A stretch of 64,000 bases of DNA, taken from assembly GCA_001414345.1 (NCBI GenBank), contig LLCB01000243.1:1-64000 (forward strand), written 5' to 3'. Positions 11,752 to 22,766 of this stretch are shown here, in pieces. Position 1 is the first letter of the stretch. Every line of letters starts with the position of its first letter. A model generated the notes under the pieces. The model did no database searches and was not told the DNA's origin. It was given only the letters and a program-made list of their open reading frames with translations. Source of the stretch: Hymenoscyphus infarciens (taxonomy: Eukaryota; Ascomycota; Leotiomycetes; Helotiales; Helotiaceae). Position numbers and translations under genes: made by a program.

Positions 11752-13748
11752 TGTCGTTCGAAATTAGTGATGAATACTGGATTGGTCTTTGAGATTGATT
11801 TGGTTGACGTTTGAGTCGTGGTTGTTTAGAGGTTGGCGGTGTTTTGATCTCGCATAAAAACGAGTTTTCCTATTCAACTTGAAGGTGTGTTAAGAACTCC
11901 GTCCGTGAATAGGTAGATGGTAGATATGCTGTGCTGAAAAGCAGCTTTGCGATTAACGAAGGAGTGACTCCAATAATGCACTTATCGAAACAATAATTAA
12001 TGGTAAAAAGGAGCGATCCAGCTCGACAGTGCCAGCTGGTATGAATGTAAAAGAAAAGAAAAGAGAACGAGTTAGAATACCAAAGAGGGATACCTGTCCT
12101 GAAGAAAAAGTAAAATTCCTTGATAAATCAATGCATATATGTAGGACTGACTAGTTTTACGAGAACAAGCTGCCGATACAAACCCATAGCTTCCAACGTT
12201 TCAAACTCTCAACAGTTGTTACCAATGTTCTACGAAAATAAGACTTCTTGCCACTGCTGGTTTACTTCGGACGATGGAAACATGAGATGATGTTGAATGC
12301 TGTAACCGGTCTAGGCGGAAACGTCTCCGAATTGCGGGCCGCTGGTCTTGGAAATCTGCGGGGAATTCTTGATATGGCACTATTTCTGCGCAAAGGTGCA
12401 ACACAACAAGTAAGGCTATGAGAAGGACTGGAGACAAGCTTCGCCCGAACTTTGGGAATTGTAAATATATTCTTGGTACTGGACTTGGTAGGTTTCATCT
12501 TTCGCAAGCTGTGTTCAGACTTGGTACCAAGCGAGTCGACGAGTAAAGATGAACATGATTCCCACAACGTTTCTGGGTTTTTAGATAAAACTTTGACGAA
12601 GGAACCCAAGTGAAAAACTCGCCAACTAATAGCTTTTCTGTGCCAAACGTCGTGTAAGCTTCAATAGCCAGATATTCCGAAGAATTGAGGTCATGTGACC
12701 ATCAGCACTCTATCCAAGTGGAGCATTTAGAACTTCCATATTGCTTGAGGAAGTTTCACCGATCGACGGATTAACGGGTTCAGCCATGGCTTTTGCTGTG
12801 TGACAGATCGACGTTGGCAAAGTACGGAATCCGCGGTCATAGGTGGCAAACTTGGTTACCAACGGGGACAGTGGGGGGTCGTCCCTAATATTCACTGTAT
12901 GGAATGGGATATTTCTTGATGTACGAGACAAAGGCTGAAACTGAGGTTGAGGCTCTTGGCGAAATCACGTGCATGCATTTACGTGGATATGGGTGGTCCA
13001 CGACATTAGTACAAAATCTGTTATTTATTTTCAGCAGGAGCAAGTATATTCTGAGGGTATATTTTCCTTCCAGGGGTTGAAGTCCAGTGATAATTCATTA
13101 GTAAGTATCCTTTGTTTTCCAAACGCGCTTTGAGCCCCGGAAGCAAGCCGTGCTTGTCTACCAGTACAATGGCCCAGACAAGTTTGGATTTACCACGCAA
13201 TTATTGGATCCATCAGGGAATTCTCTCGCACTCTTCTCTGGTTTTGACACTCTATACCTAGCATCATATTTTCCAACCCCCCAGTAGTTTATCATCCAGA
13301 TTTACATTTTTACCTTTTCAGAAGCAATATTGGTTTTTCTGATTCACGAGTCCACCGCTGTTTTGCCATGTTCAAGGTTCTTTATCTTCGAATATAAGAA
13401 AATTTGGCCATCTTGCTCCAAAGCTGGTAGGTCGAAGCAAATGTTGGCATTTACAGTGAATGCAAGAGCCATAACAAAGCTAAGTACTTTATAAGACTGC
13501 TTTGGCCTTGAGTGTTTGTTAAAACTAGCATTCTGAGGAGAAAGTGGGCCAAAACATGGCAAAAGCAAGAGACTAAAGCCACCTTTATAAGTCCCCGTTT
13601 TTATCTAAATATAAAGACAGTTTAACCTCTTAGTGGCCTCTCATCTAGACAGATCTAGACAGCGGTGAGTTGTATGACAATGAACTGACGAAATAACTTC
13701 TGACTTTTCCATACATTCCATTAATTACAACGTTATTTAGCTGGTCAC
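11752..13748. other. 2-kb spacer without a convincing gene
   Basis: This gap lies between the start of the methyltransferase gene and the stop of the siderophore-type transporter. It contains only short frames, most without ATG starts, such as 12219-12437 and 13344-13568 on the minus strand. A 78-codon basic frame starting at an ATG at 12498 (minus) is the best candidate but resembles nothing. No repeat or RNA gene is visible. Confidence 0.4.
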
Positions 13749-15982
13749 TTAAAACAATTTCCACCAAGGTCCTCTCGAGGCAACCTCCTCCTCCGCATCC
13801 TCCAAACTCTGCTCCTCACTCAACTTTGGATTACGAATCAACAAACTGAAAACAATCAACGGCACACACAGGCAAATCCCCGTGATAGTCAGCAATTTCT
13901 GTGTGTATCGATAACTCACCACCATACCATCTCTAAGTGGGGTCCCAATCGTATAGTTCGTAGCATACTCAAACGGAGACCCATATATCCCTTGAGCAAT
14001 AGTCATGTTGTTGTATGGCGGAGGTAAGTTTTTCAACAAAGTGGGGATTAGTGTTTGAGTCCAGATTGCCCCAGAAATCGTATTTCCAAACGCGTTTCCG
14101 ATATTGTAGGTAGCGAGATAGAGACCGGTGATGACGGCAACATGCTCACGCTTGGTGGCTGCCTGTATGGATGCTTGAGCGGGGTAGGAAAATAAACCAC
14201 CTGCGATTCCAAGAATTATCTGAGAGCCGATGACCCCAGAATGACTTCCTTTTCCCAAACCACCACGATAGTTGATCAAGACTCCAAATGCTGCAAGGAA
14301 AAGTACGGATCCGAAGACGATAAAAGGCTTAAGGTAGCGAACCTTTAGTACGATGAGACCAAGAATGACACCTGTAATTACGGAACAGAAGCTTCTAAAG
14401 ATTAGCATCGTAATTTGTTGAAACTTTGATAAAGTGGTACTCACCTATACAGAGAAGAGATCCGCGTAGCACTCTTAACCGATTCGTCAAACGAGACGAC
14501 AAGTACGGTATACAGAAAATTGCCTTGCAAGTACCAGCAGAATGTGAGCATCCAAGCAATCCCAAGAGCTCCCCATACTGCACGATCTTTAAGTAGCTAT
14601 GATATATGTTAGCGAGTACAAAACGCATATCGTAGCGAGTAACTTGCCGTGAATGGCAGCATTGGATACGGGGCTTTGGTCTCCCACCATATCCAGATGG
14701 GAATACAAAATAGACCGATAATAAGAGGTGCAATAACTTTTCCCTTAGTCCACTGTTCTGATGCCCCACCAGCAATCGTAAATGGGACAAGAATCAAGGC
14801 AAATACCGCAATCAACAAAAAGATTCCGATCACATCTAATTGCCAAAATATTGCTTCAGCCAGACGTTGTTTCCCTAGCAATTGCGATGGGCTTCTGTAA
14901 TTGTTCAAGGCTCCGGCTCCTATTGCTCTTCGGTAGGGCAGCCAAAGCGAAATAATTAACGGAATAGATACAACTTGTACAGAATGTGAGTCTTATGCTA
15001 ACCATAAAAGGCATTGAGATGGGCACTTACAAGTGTATATGATTGCAAACATTCCGATTCCCCAACGCCAGGTTGTAGCTTTGAGCACGGCTGCGCTGAT
15101 ATCACCACTGACCCATGTATTGATCTAAAAGGTCAACTTTATGCTTTGATCTCAGCTAGAAAAGGACACATACCAGGAAAGGTAAAGCTGGAACAAAGGA
15201 ATATACCAGGCGAGATTTAAGAGAAGTAATGTCGGCGATGACCACTTCAACAAGGACGAGTATGGAGGTCCACCCGATCTAAAAAAAAAAAATGTTAGAA
15301 CATTTTCGGGTCTGAGTGTTCTAGAGCTACACACCTGATATATTGCTGCCCCAGCTGCGAATCCTTCGACATTGTGACTACTGGCTTCAACAATTGTACC
15401 TGGAAAATATCAGCGTGACTCGGCGCCCGGGAGGGATGGAATTTCACGCACCAAGAATATAAAATACGACGCTCACAACGATGAGTTCAGTTCTTCCAAA
15501 TACATCGGCAATTTTAGCGGCCGTGGGCTGGCCATGTTAGTGAATTATGAACCATTGAATTCCAAACGATTTCTTACCTGCGCAGCAGCAGCAATTACAG
15601 CTCGGATAACGTTGATAGTAGCAAGAGTCGAGTGAGTTCCAAACCCAGAAGTGGCGTATGGCTTATTGACTTTATTAGAAAAGAGGGTATACGTCAAAAG
15701 ATGGTTTCTCACCTGGTATACATAGCGAAGAGTTCCATCGAGGCCATACACATAAGCGAGAAGAAAGAGACAAACAAAAATAATCACACGTTCCCAAGAT
15801 GTGAGATTGTCTGCGAGGATTCTTGCACGTACAACACCCGGACTCTCCTCTCCAACAATGGGTATTTCTTGGAGGGAATGCTCCTCGGCACTAACCCTCG
15901 GAATGGCCGGAGCGTCCTTTCCAGAAACGATTGAATTCATTTCCCAGGCAGAGTTTGCTTCGGTCGCTGTATTTGTTTCCAT
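13749..15982 (-). CDS. Siderophore iron transporter, MFS (ARN/Sit1 type)
   Basis: Nine exons (15982-15713, 15661-15578, 15527-15452, 15399-15335, 15278-15174, 15124-15031, 14973-14648, 14596-14445, 14394-13749) join in frame to give 605 aa, the usual length for Sit1/MirB-like carriers. An acidic, Ser/Ala-rich N-terminal tail precedes about 14 membrane segments. Family hallmarks are Y-V-Y-G-L-D-G in helix 1, the [14 protein letters not shown] block after helix 2, VWGALGIAW in the middle, and [21 protein letters not shown] with a late extracellular loop rich in Tyr/Asn. Sit1-type carriers import ferric hydroxamate siderophores by proton symport. Intron 7 (14647-14597) has a GC donor (GCAAGT) and is the only reading that keeps the frame. 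The start is at the first ATG. No lesion is present. Confidence 0.9.
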
Positions 15983-16404
15983 GGCTGGAATTGATTTCTT
16001 TGAGTCTATTCAAGATAACGAAGGGTATAAGACGGATATTATGGACCAAGTCTTCCCATAATTTCGTTCATTTCAGCCAACTCCGCATTCTCTCACAAGT
16101 TAATTTTGCCTTGCGTGGTGTGACCATAAGCTCTCGGTGAAGGCTATGCATAATATTGATTTTGTGTTGCATTTTCGAGCGAAATACTTGGTTGATTGGT
16201 CGGAACTTCTCTTGAACCCCAAAGTCTCACACCAGCCGTCTCCCGATAAGGAAGCGTTAGGCGGAGGCGAGATTAAATGCCTCGCCTGTTTGAGCTCACC
16301 GAATTGCTACAAATTTACAAATAGCAGGCTGCTGATGACCCCGGGGGTTCTCTGTGATATTTCAACCCGGCGTGTCGATCGGAACAAGAGATTTGCAAGC
16401 AAAA
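15983..16404. promoter_or_regulatory. Promoter region of the siderophore transporter, with candidate GATA sites
   Basis: This 422-bp spacer separates the transporter ATG (minus) from the small plus-strand gene at 16405. Two HGATAR-type hexamers are present: AGATAA at 16013-16018 and CGATAA at 16244-16249. In other ascomycetes such sites are bound by the iron-responsive GATA repressor SreA/Urbs1, so iron control is plausible, but single hexamers occur often by chance. Confidence 0.3.
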
Positions 16405-16762
16405 ATGGTCGAAGAAACGATAGATGCTCGATACACGCTGGTTCAAAGCATACTTGAAGAACAACTCGAGGCTTGGTTCGGCCAGGGAAACTTTAAGATT
16501 ATTGTAAGGCTCGCAGAACCCGGCCAATTGATGTGTTTAACATGAGTGACAGGAGCCACCAGATGATTATGCGAAATGGAAAGTCGAGATACCTAGAAAA
16601 TTGGAGCATGTAAGTAATTGTTCCGCTGAGTAGTTTTCGCTGACGAGTAAATGTCATTAGAATCAAAAGGTAGAACTTCATCGCCGCTTCAATGAGTATC
16701 GCAGAGAACGAAAGCGAGCGATCGCTAAAGCATCTAAGACAGATGGAGAGAAGAAGGCTTAG
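16405..16762 (+). CDS. Small basic protein of unknown function (85 aa, three exons)
   Basis: Three short exons (16405-16503, 16553-16609, 16661-16762) join in phase 0 at both introns, each with GTAAG donors and proper AG acceptors (49 and 51 nt). The product is 85 aa. It has an acidic, helical first half (V-E-E-T-I-D-A-R-Y, then LEEQLEAWFGQGNF), a middle P-P-D-D-Y-A-K-W-K-V element and a strongly basic tail (RRFNEYRRERKRAIAKA). No signal peptide or membrane segment is seen. I do not recognise the family. Three consistent exons with good splice sites make chance unlikely. It lies between the siderophore transporter promoter and the CorA-like gene, 212 bp upstream of the latter. Nuclear or nucleic-acid contact is possible given the basic tail, but that is only inference. 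Confidence 0.55.
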
Positions 16763-16974
16763 TAGGGCTGTAGTTGTTCAGAATGAATTTGTATACGTGT
16801 TTCAGCTGGTGGCGGGTAACCCGTGAGGCACACTTCAAAAACGCCCAGCTGTGACTCTGAATTGGGGAACTAAGCCCAATAAAATGTTGTTATCGTGGAG
16901 AACATGTATCTCGAGACAATCTTCGATTATTACCTCTTTTTGTTTCCAACAATACCTGTAGTTTTCACTATATT

Positions 16975-18799
16975 ATGACAGTTGAAACGTCTGACCGCTT
17001 CACCGGTTGGGAAATATACCCCCAAAACCTCTCGTTCTCTATCTTGGAGGTTGATACAAAGCGCTGCCATGCAGAACTCAGCAAAGAAGCGGAGAGACTA
17101 TTCCTGCTTGATGAAGAAGAAAGCGAATTGCAGATGTTCCGGGTCGATCAGAAAGAAGGTTTGTGGTTTCCGGCCAAAATTGCGACCTCGTCTTACCACA
17201 GCGTACAGCCGTCCAGGAGCAGTTAATAGTCAATTCATCAGAGCAATTAGAATCCTGTCTAGAGAATCCACCAACCACTTCGCTGTTGTACGTTGTTCTT
17301 CACACGGAACTGAGCATTCTGACTTACTTCAACTCTAGTCAAATACCCCAAGAACATTCTTGGAGCCAGCTCCTGATAACCGAAAAACTCTTTCGTAAGC
17401 TAATGACTGGGTTGGACGTGCACCCTGGATTCCTGGATGTGGTGCATGCATTTGGCGAAAAAATAACAGCATCCGAAGAAAGTTTCACAGCACTCTTCTG
17501 TAGGCTATCTCCTGAGCCCTCGAACTTGCCGGGTTGTGATTATGGTGTGTATTTCGGTGAGCTCCGAACAAGGACCCTGCTAATTGTTGCATAGAAATTG
17601 CATACAGTGTAAAATATGTAGCTAGACACATGCGACTCTCTCCCCTCAAAGACCCATTCTCAATTCGAGAAACCGGAGTCTACCACAAATTCCAAATAGA
17701 TCCAGTAAAATGCACCTGGATACTCCTCAATCCACCTGACAATCTGAGCAAGCGCCTAAATGAGGCATTTTCAGAGCCTGGAACCACAGGAACCCTCGGA
17801 CAACTTCGCTGTCACGCCCTCATCTTGGTCTGTCTTTCCGAGAATTGGCGCGACTATGTAAATCACTTGGAGGAGAAGTTCTCAGAACTAGTACGTGGAA
17901 GAAGGCTTTCCATGCTCCATCAAAGCTAACTTTTGAAGATGGATCGCGGATTTTCCTCAAATCTTCAACATCCGGTCCGAGAAGGTGCGATTACTGTGGA
18001 CTTTGGCGACATACGCAGCCTGCAGATAATGACGGATAAGTTGAAACGACTCATGCACACGCTCAAGCTCAATAGAAATCTGTGCGACCATCTCAAAGCA
18101 TTTTCCACTCGTATAAAGTTCTTTTCGTCCCAGGAAACGGCCAGATTGTTCTGCCAGTACGAGATTATGATCGAGAACTATATTTTCCAAAATGAGACTC
18201 ATATTTCGCAGCTTGATTCTCTCGTAAGTAGAGCGCGAGGAGTCGGGTCTTTGGTAAGTCTCCTCGGGGCAAATCCACAGAACTGTAATCGGAAAGAACC
18301 CGCTCTTGATTGAGACGGTAAGGTTTGCTAATGCGACCTATCTAGATTGAGCATATACTAGATCTTCGGAATGCTGAAACGAATAATAAAATCAACTTGG
18401 CCATGCATGACATTTCCAAACAAGGGGCGGAGGAGAACAGTCTTGTCAGAGAGCTGACCTCACAAACCACTCAAGACACTAAGGCAATGCGAACGATTGC
18501 ATTCATATCTGCCATATTCCTTCCCGCGACTTTCTTAGCCGTAGGTTATCTTTTTAAACAAACACCCCTCAACTATGATCGAAAGAACTTATATTCCATG
18601 ACAGACTTTCTTCGGGTCCAACTTTTTCGGATTTGAAGATACGAAAGACGGACACAGTTTGGCTGTAGCATCAAATATCTGGATATATGTTGTGATAGCT
18701 CTGACATTCTCAATGATCGCTATAGCGGTTTGGTATTGGTGGTGCTCACGAGGACGCTCCGAAGTAAATAAAGTGGATGATGTGGAATCTAACCCTTAG
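16975..18799 (+). CDS. CorA-like Mg2+ transporter-domain membrane protein
   Basis: Seven exons (16975-17158, 17209-17287, 17339-17544, 17595-17890, 17939-18253, 18346-18540, 18605-18799) give 489 aa. The large soluble N-terminal part is of the fungal CorA-like type: FLDVVHAFGEK, a KFQIDPVKCTWILLNPP block, and a helical bundle ending in the stalk LRNAETNNK. Two C-terminal helices follow (IAFISAIFLPATFLATFFG and IWIYVVIALTFSMIAIAVW). CorA channels carry G-M-N just after the first helix; here the corresponding place reads F-F-G-S-N-F, so Met is replaced by Ser. Transport is therefore uncertain, and many fungal relatives lack GMN. The gene is convergent with the kinase gene, and their stop codons overlap at 18796-18799. 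All exon joins are in frame. Confidence 0.8.
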
Positions 18800-21700
18800 G
18801 AGTGGTTTGCTGGCAAGGTGTTATATCTCCGACTGTCTCTCCGGGGCTCAACCAACTCTCTTCCATTTCCAGTTGCTTTTCGAGAATGAGTCGTCTCTCG
18901 CGAGCGTGTCGTTTCATCAGATTCTGTCGTATCTCTCCGAGATAGGATCGAGCCTTTTGGGGAGTCGACTTTCCGCGATGACTTTACCGGAAAACTTTTC
19001 TTCACTAGAGCATCAAGATCTTGCCAGAAGGCCTTGCAGTCTGTGTTTTTTTTTCATTAGTAAAAGAGAACTCAATCATTATTATATAAATAAACGTGAC
19101 AATACCGTTTTCATCTTTAAAGTCAAGTCGAACTTCGTCATAATTATCGTACTTTCGAGGTTCCAAAATGAACGGAATACCCTCGGATATATCTATAGAC
19201 TGAGTCTCCGGGAGAGAGAGTCGGGCGATAGTTGAAGGGGGAGGAGGATCGAGTCTTGTCAGTCTGTTTGCTGCGTTTTCGACAAATTGGCTGGTAACTG
19301 GGTTATGCCGTTAACGATGAGTTTCTGTTCAATTACATTTAACTCACTTTTGACGATGGTAAGCGTGTCCTTGGAAAGTATTGCAATCTTTACGTCGGGA
19401 AGTGCAGACGAATCATGCATTTTCCGGTTCCACATTTGAAGCTGAGCCGCTTCTCCTCTGACAACCTGTTTCTTGTCTTTGGATTTTTTACTTCTAGAGA
19501 GAAATGGAATGGATGGAGTGGAAGTGGATTTTCCATAATTCCTCAGCGAAAAGTCATTGAGCTTAAAGCTCATACTAAAATTGATGGTCAGGGTGATATA
19601 TTCATAGGGGTTGGGGTGGAAGTCTCACTGGTTGTAGACAAATTCGCCTGTCATTACACCTTGGAAGCGGAGTGCATCTATCTCCAATTAGGAGGTGATT
19701 GCCTATTAATGACAAAAGATACTGACCAGACAGGCGACGGAATGTGTAGATCGTCTTCACTTCGTCATTTACCAAACATACCGCGTTGCCATTCGCCTCT
19801 TCAAAATAAGCTGGTTTGATTCCTGCCTCTGGAACCTTTTGCTTGCGATCGACTACCACGGTCGTAAGTACGAATAAATTCAAATCCTAGACCAGTAACG
19901 TACCGGAAATCTCTCTTTCTTTCTCGGGTTTTACACCACTCTCGTTAAAAGAGTACTCGACACGCAAAATCTTGATTTTCTCCGTCCTTGCGTTAGGATA
20001 GAGCAAAAGCCCGCAACTCATATTTCCTGCGAAACTAGCGATACTGTCATGTCGAATTAGATCTCGTCAACAGTGCACGGTCTTAGCTACATGTAGGACT
20101 TACAATCTGTTTCCCAATTCTGATGGCCCAAGTGCGTTGTCGACGAATAACTCTAGCCATTTATTCACAGCACGATACTCTGTTCGGTCGTTGATATTCT
20201 GTGCCTGGTGTGCTATATCTTCCTCAGCTCGCGTTGAAAATTTTCCTAGTCTGAACGCCACTTCCGCAGCTTTCGGCCTGCTTGCTTTGGACCCTTGGAG
20301 CATGTCTTCTATCATACTGAAAAGGTCTTCTTGGAGGAAGAATTCTTGCCAAGGAACCATGGTCGTTTCAGGATTTTTGCTCTCTTCCTGCACCCACTTC
20401 AACAAACTTAAGTGCTGCTCGGCAACGGATGATTTCATCTCATTTCCCTCTTGGTAGTAAAATCTCCGGGAGTGATTGTGTTTCTCTCCTGGGTCTTCCG
20501 ACCTGCGCTGTCTGTATTGGGCCACTCTAGACTCCTTTCCGACATCAAAACATGCAATTTCAGACATCATGGCCCCCAAAGAGTACACATCATATTTCTC
20601 GCATCCTCCATCGCTTGGCGGGGGAGAATAATTACTGATGCCTTCAGGAACATAACTTCCGGTGAGACTCGATCCTGTTGTATCCAGCGATGGGTTGTAA
20701 CTCGCGAAACCGAAATCTGCGATCTTCATTACTCCTTTGACAATTAAAACATTTGCGGGTTTGAGATCGCGATGAACCACCCCCATACGATGCAAGCGGG
20801 CAAGTCCATCTGATAAACCAAGGACTTGTTTCCAAAGCTCTCGTGGGCTGATATCTGGTCCATCGCCGGCTAGAAATTTGTAGAGAGTGCTCTCAGCAAG
20901 CTCGAAAAGAATAAAGAAAAAATCCTTGCCATGCTCGAAGGCCGCTAGAGCTGGCATCAAATGAGAATGCGGTTTTTCTTTATTTGAAAGCTGCTGAAGA
21001 ACAACTTCTTTGACATGTTGCTTGCTTTGGGTCGGAAGCTGTTTGAATATCTTTCTAGCAAACCGACTCGTCTGTTGGATGTACGTAATTAGATTTGTGC
21101 TCGTCGGATGTGATGTGGCCGAAATCTCACCTGAAGGGACCTCAAATTCTCGTCAATATACTCAGAAGGGATATCGAATGCATAGACTTCACCAAAATTG
21201 CCCTCCCCGGCGACAATTTGATCTTCTCGGATTGGCAAAGTTTCTCGCTCATCCACAATTGTGATTTCAGTCCTTTTTGCGAACTTTCGTACTCGAAATT
21301 GGTATTGAGTACGTAGGATCTCGTTGCGGATGTTGTTTGCTTGAGTTGCTGTTAGCCCCTCAGAACGGTCGATAAAGAGCAACTGTTCGTACGACAAATA
21401 GCCACTATCAAGGGAAAACCCATTTTGACGAAAAATTGAAATTAGGCCAGGACACCGAAGAAATATCAGCAGCGCATAGATTGTCGCAAAGCTTCCCAGG
21501 AGTTCTCCATCATCCCAACGACTAGAGCGATTATTGATACCCCCTTGGAGTCCTGCCTGCTTTTGACACCTCAAGCATTTGCAGTTGAACACACTCTCTC
21601 CCCGAGATATCTCTCTTCCCTTGGAGTCTGCATGCGATTTCTCCCCAAGTAAGCGGATGATGTCAGAATAGGGATAGTAGGGGGTCGGTCCTCGGGGTAG

Positions 21701-21802
21701 ATGTCGTGATCGTGGAGTTTGCTCCTTGCTGATGAGCAGGTCACGAACCTGCTCACAGACCGGATAGGCAAGATCGTCCAGGCCGGGGTCCTGGCAGCTC
21801 AT
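18796..21802 (-). CDS. Serine/threonine protein kinase with unknown flanking regions
   Basis: Eight exons (21802-21131, 21071-20104, 20043-19904, 19852-19727, 19677-19629, 19574-19348, 19297-19106, 19040-18796) give 648 aa. Residues about 1-180 form an uncharacterised N-terminal region with a CKCLRC cysteine pair near residue 75. The kinase domain follows: glycine loop GEGNFGEV, the lysine in RKIFK, catalytic HRDLKPANVL and DFGFA, then a Y-D-V-Y-S-L-G segment. The domain runs to about residue 480. The last 160 residues mix a possible small globular part (SFAGNMSCGLLLYP, later DVKIAILSKDTL) with a Ser/Arg-rich tail (SRRDTTESDETTRSRETTHS). This architecture resembles lineage-expanded fungal kinases of unknown role. 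All three catalytic motifs are present, so activity is expected. Confidence 0.82.
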
Positions 21803-22766
21803 CTTAGCGATCGTAAGGTGCCGTACAGAACAGGATAGACGGGGTTGGAAAGGCTATCGATGAAGATTCGGAATTACAAAATTGCTCAGGCCCCGTTATC
21901 AAGTGTGACATGTACCAAATATTATCCGCCTATAAGGCGAGTGTGGCTGGTGTTTCAAGGCAATCCGGCGTCAGCCTCAGTGAGAACTTCTCGCGATGGA
22001 CAATAAAAGCGGCAGTTAAAGCCCGCGACTCTCTGGGACAATTAACGTTGTTTGCTCCAACTATTTAGGATAATTTTAAATTGTTCCAATTGTTTAGGAG
22101 ACTTTATATGAATTACCCTACGAACCTGACTGCCACTTTTAATGTCCATTGCGAGCCTGCTGCACTCTAAGGTCCGCAGAACAATATCAAAGAAAAACCT
22201 TACTCAGGAATACCATATATTTCCAAACCAAACTTGCAGAGTCTATTTTATTACACTAGTCATCGTGAGCAGAGGCATAATCTAAAAGGATGAGCCGGGC
22301 CGGCAAGAAGAGGGACTGGTCGCTAAGTTCCAAGGGGTTCATCGCTAACTTTTACAGTGGTGCTCGCTAAACTCCAAGGAGCACCCTCTTAAGACAGTTC
22401 GCGAGCGACATTAATCAGCACTCTTCTGCCTATATTTGTCTTTCCTTTTACCAAGTTCCTACGTCGTGTTATGCACACATTACTGCGAACTATTCTGTTC
22501 ACAGAGAGAGTGGTTGTCTAACACAAATATTTCGGTAAATAATTACAGAACGACAGCCCATCACGTAGTGTCTTTGAAATTTTTGGTTCCGTGATGGTAA
22601 GCGTAAACGATTATAGCAGAGGTTCTCAAGTACTCAAAGTAGAGAAATAAAACAAGCAAATAACAATTCCACCAGTTATTGAACCCCGCAAAACACTCTC
22701 CCACTTGCAAAACAAAACACAACACCTAGCTAGCACTTTTAGTTGCTTATACTTTTCAACCAAAAC
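21803..22766. other. Spacer, no gene recognised
   Basis: This region upstream of the kinase start extends to the end of the damaged ubiquitin-like gene. It presumably carries the kinase promoter. No repeat or open frame of note is visible. Confidence 0.4.

Noticed and set aside
12262..12498. 78-codon basic minus-strand frame with ATG at 12498
   Set aside because: No family resemblance, no splice or promoter context and biased Arg/Pro/Ser content. Transcript evidence would be needed.
13344..13568. 74-codon minus-strand frame
   Set aside because: Non-ATG start and no recognisable protein features.
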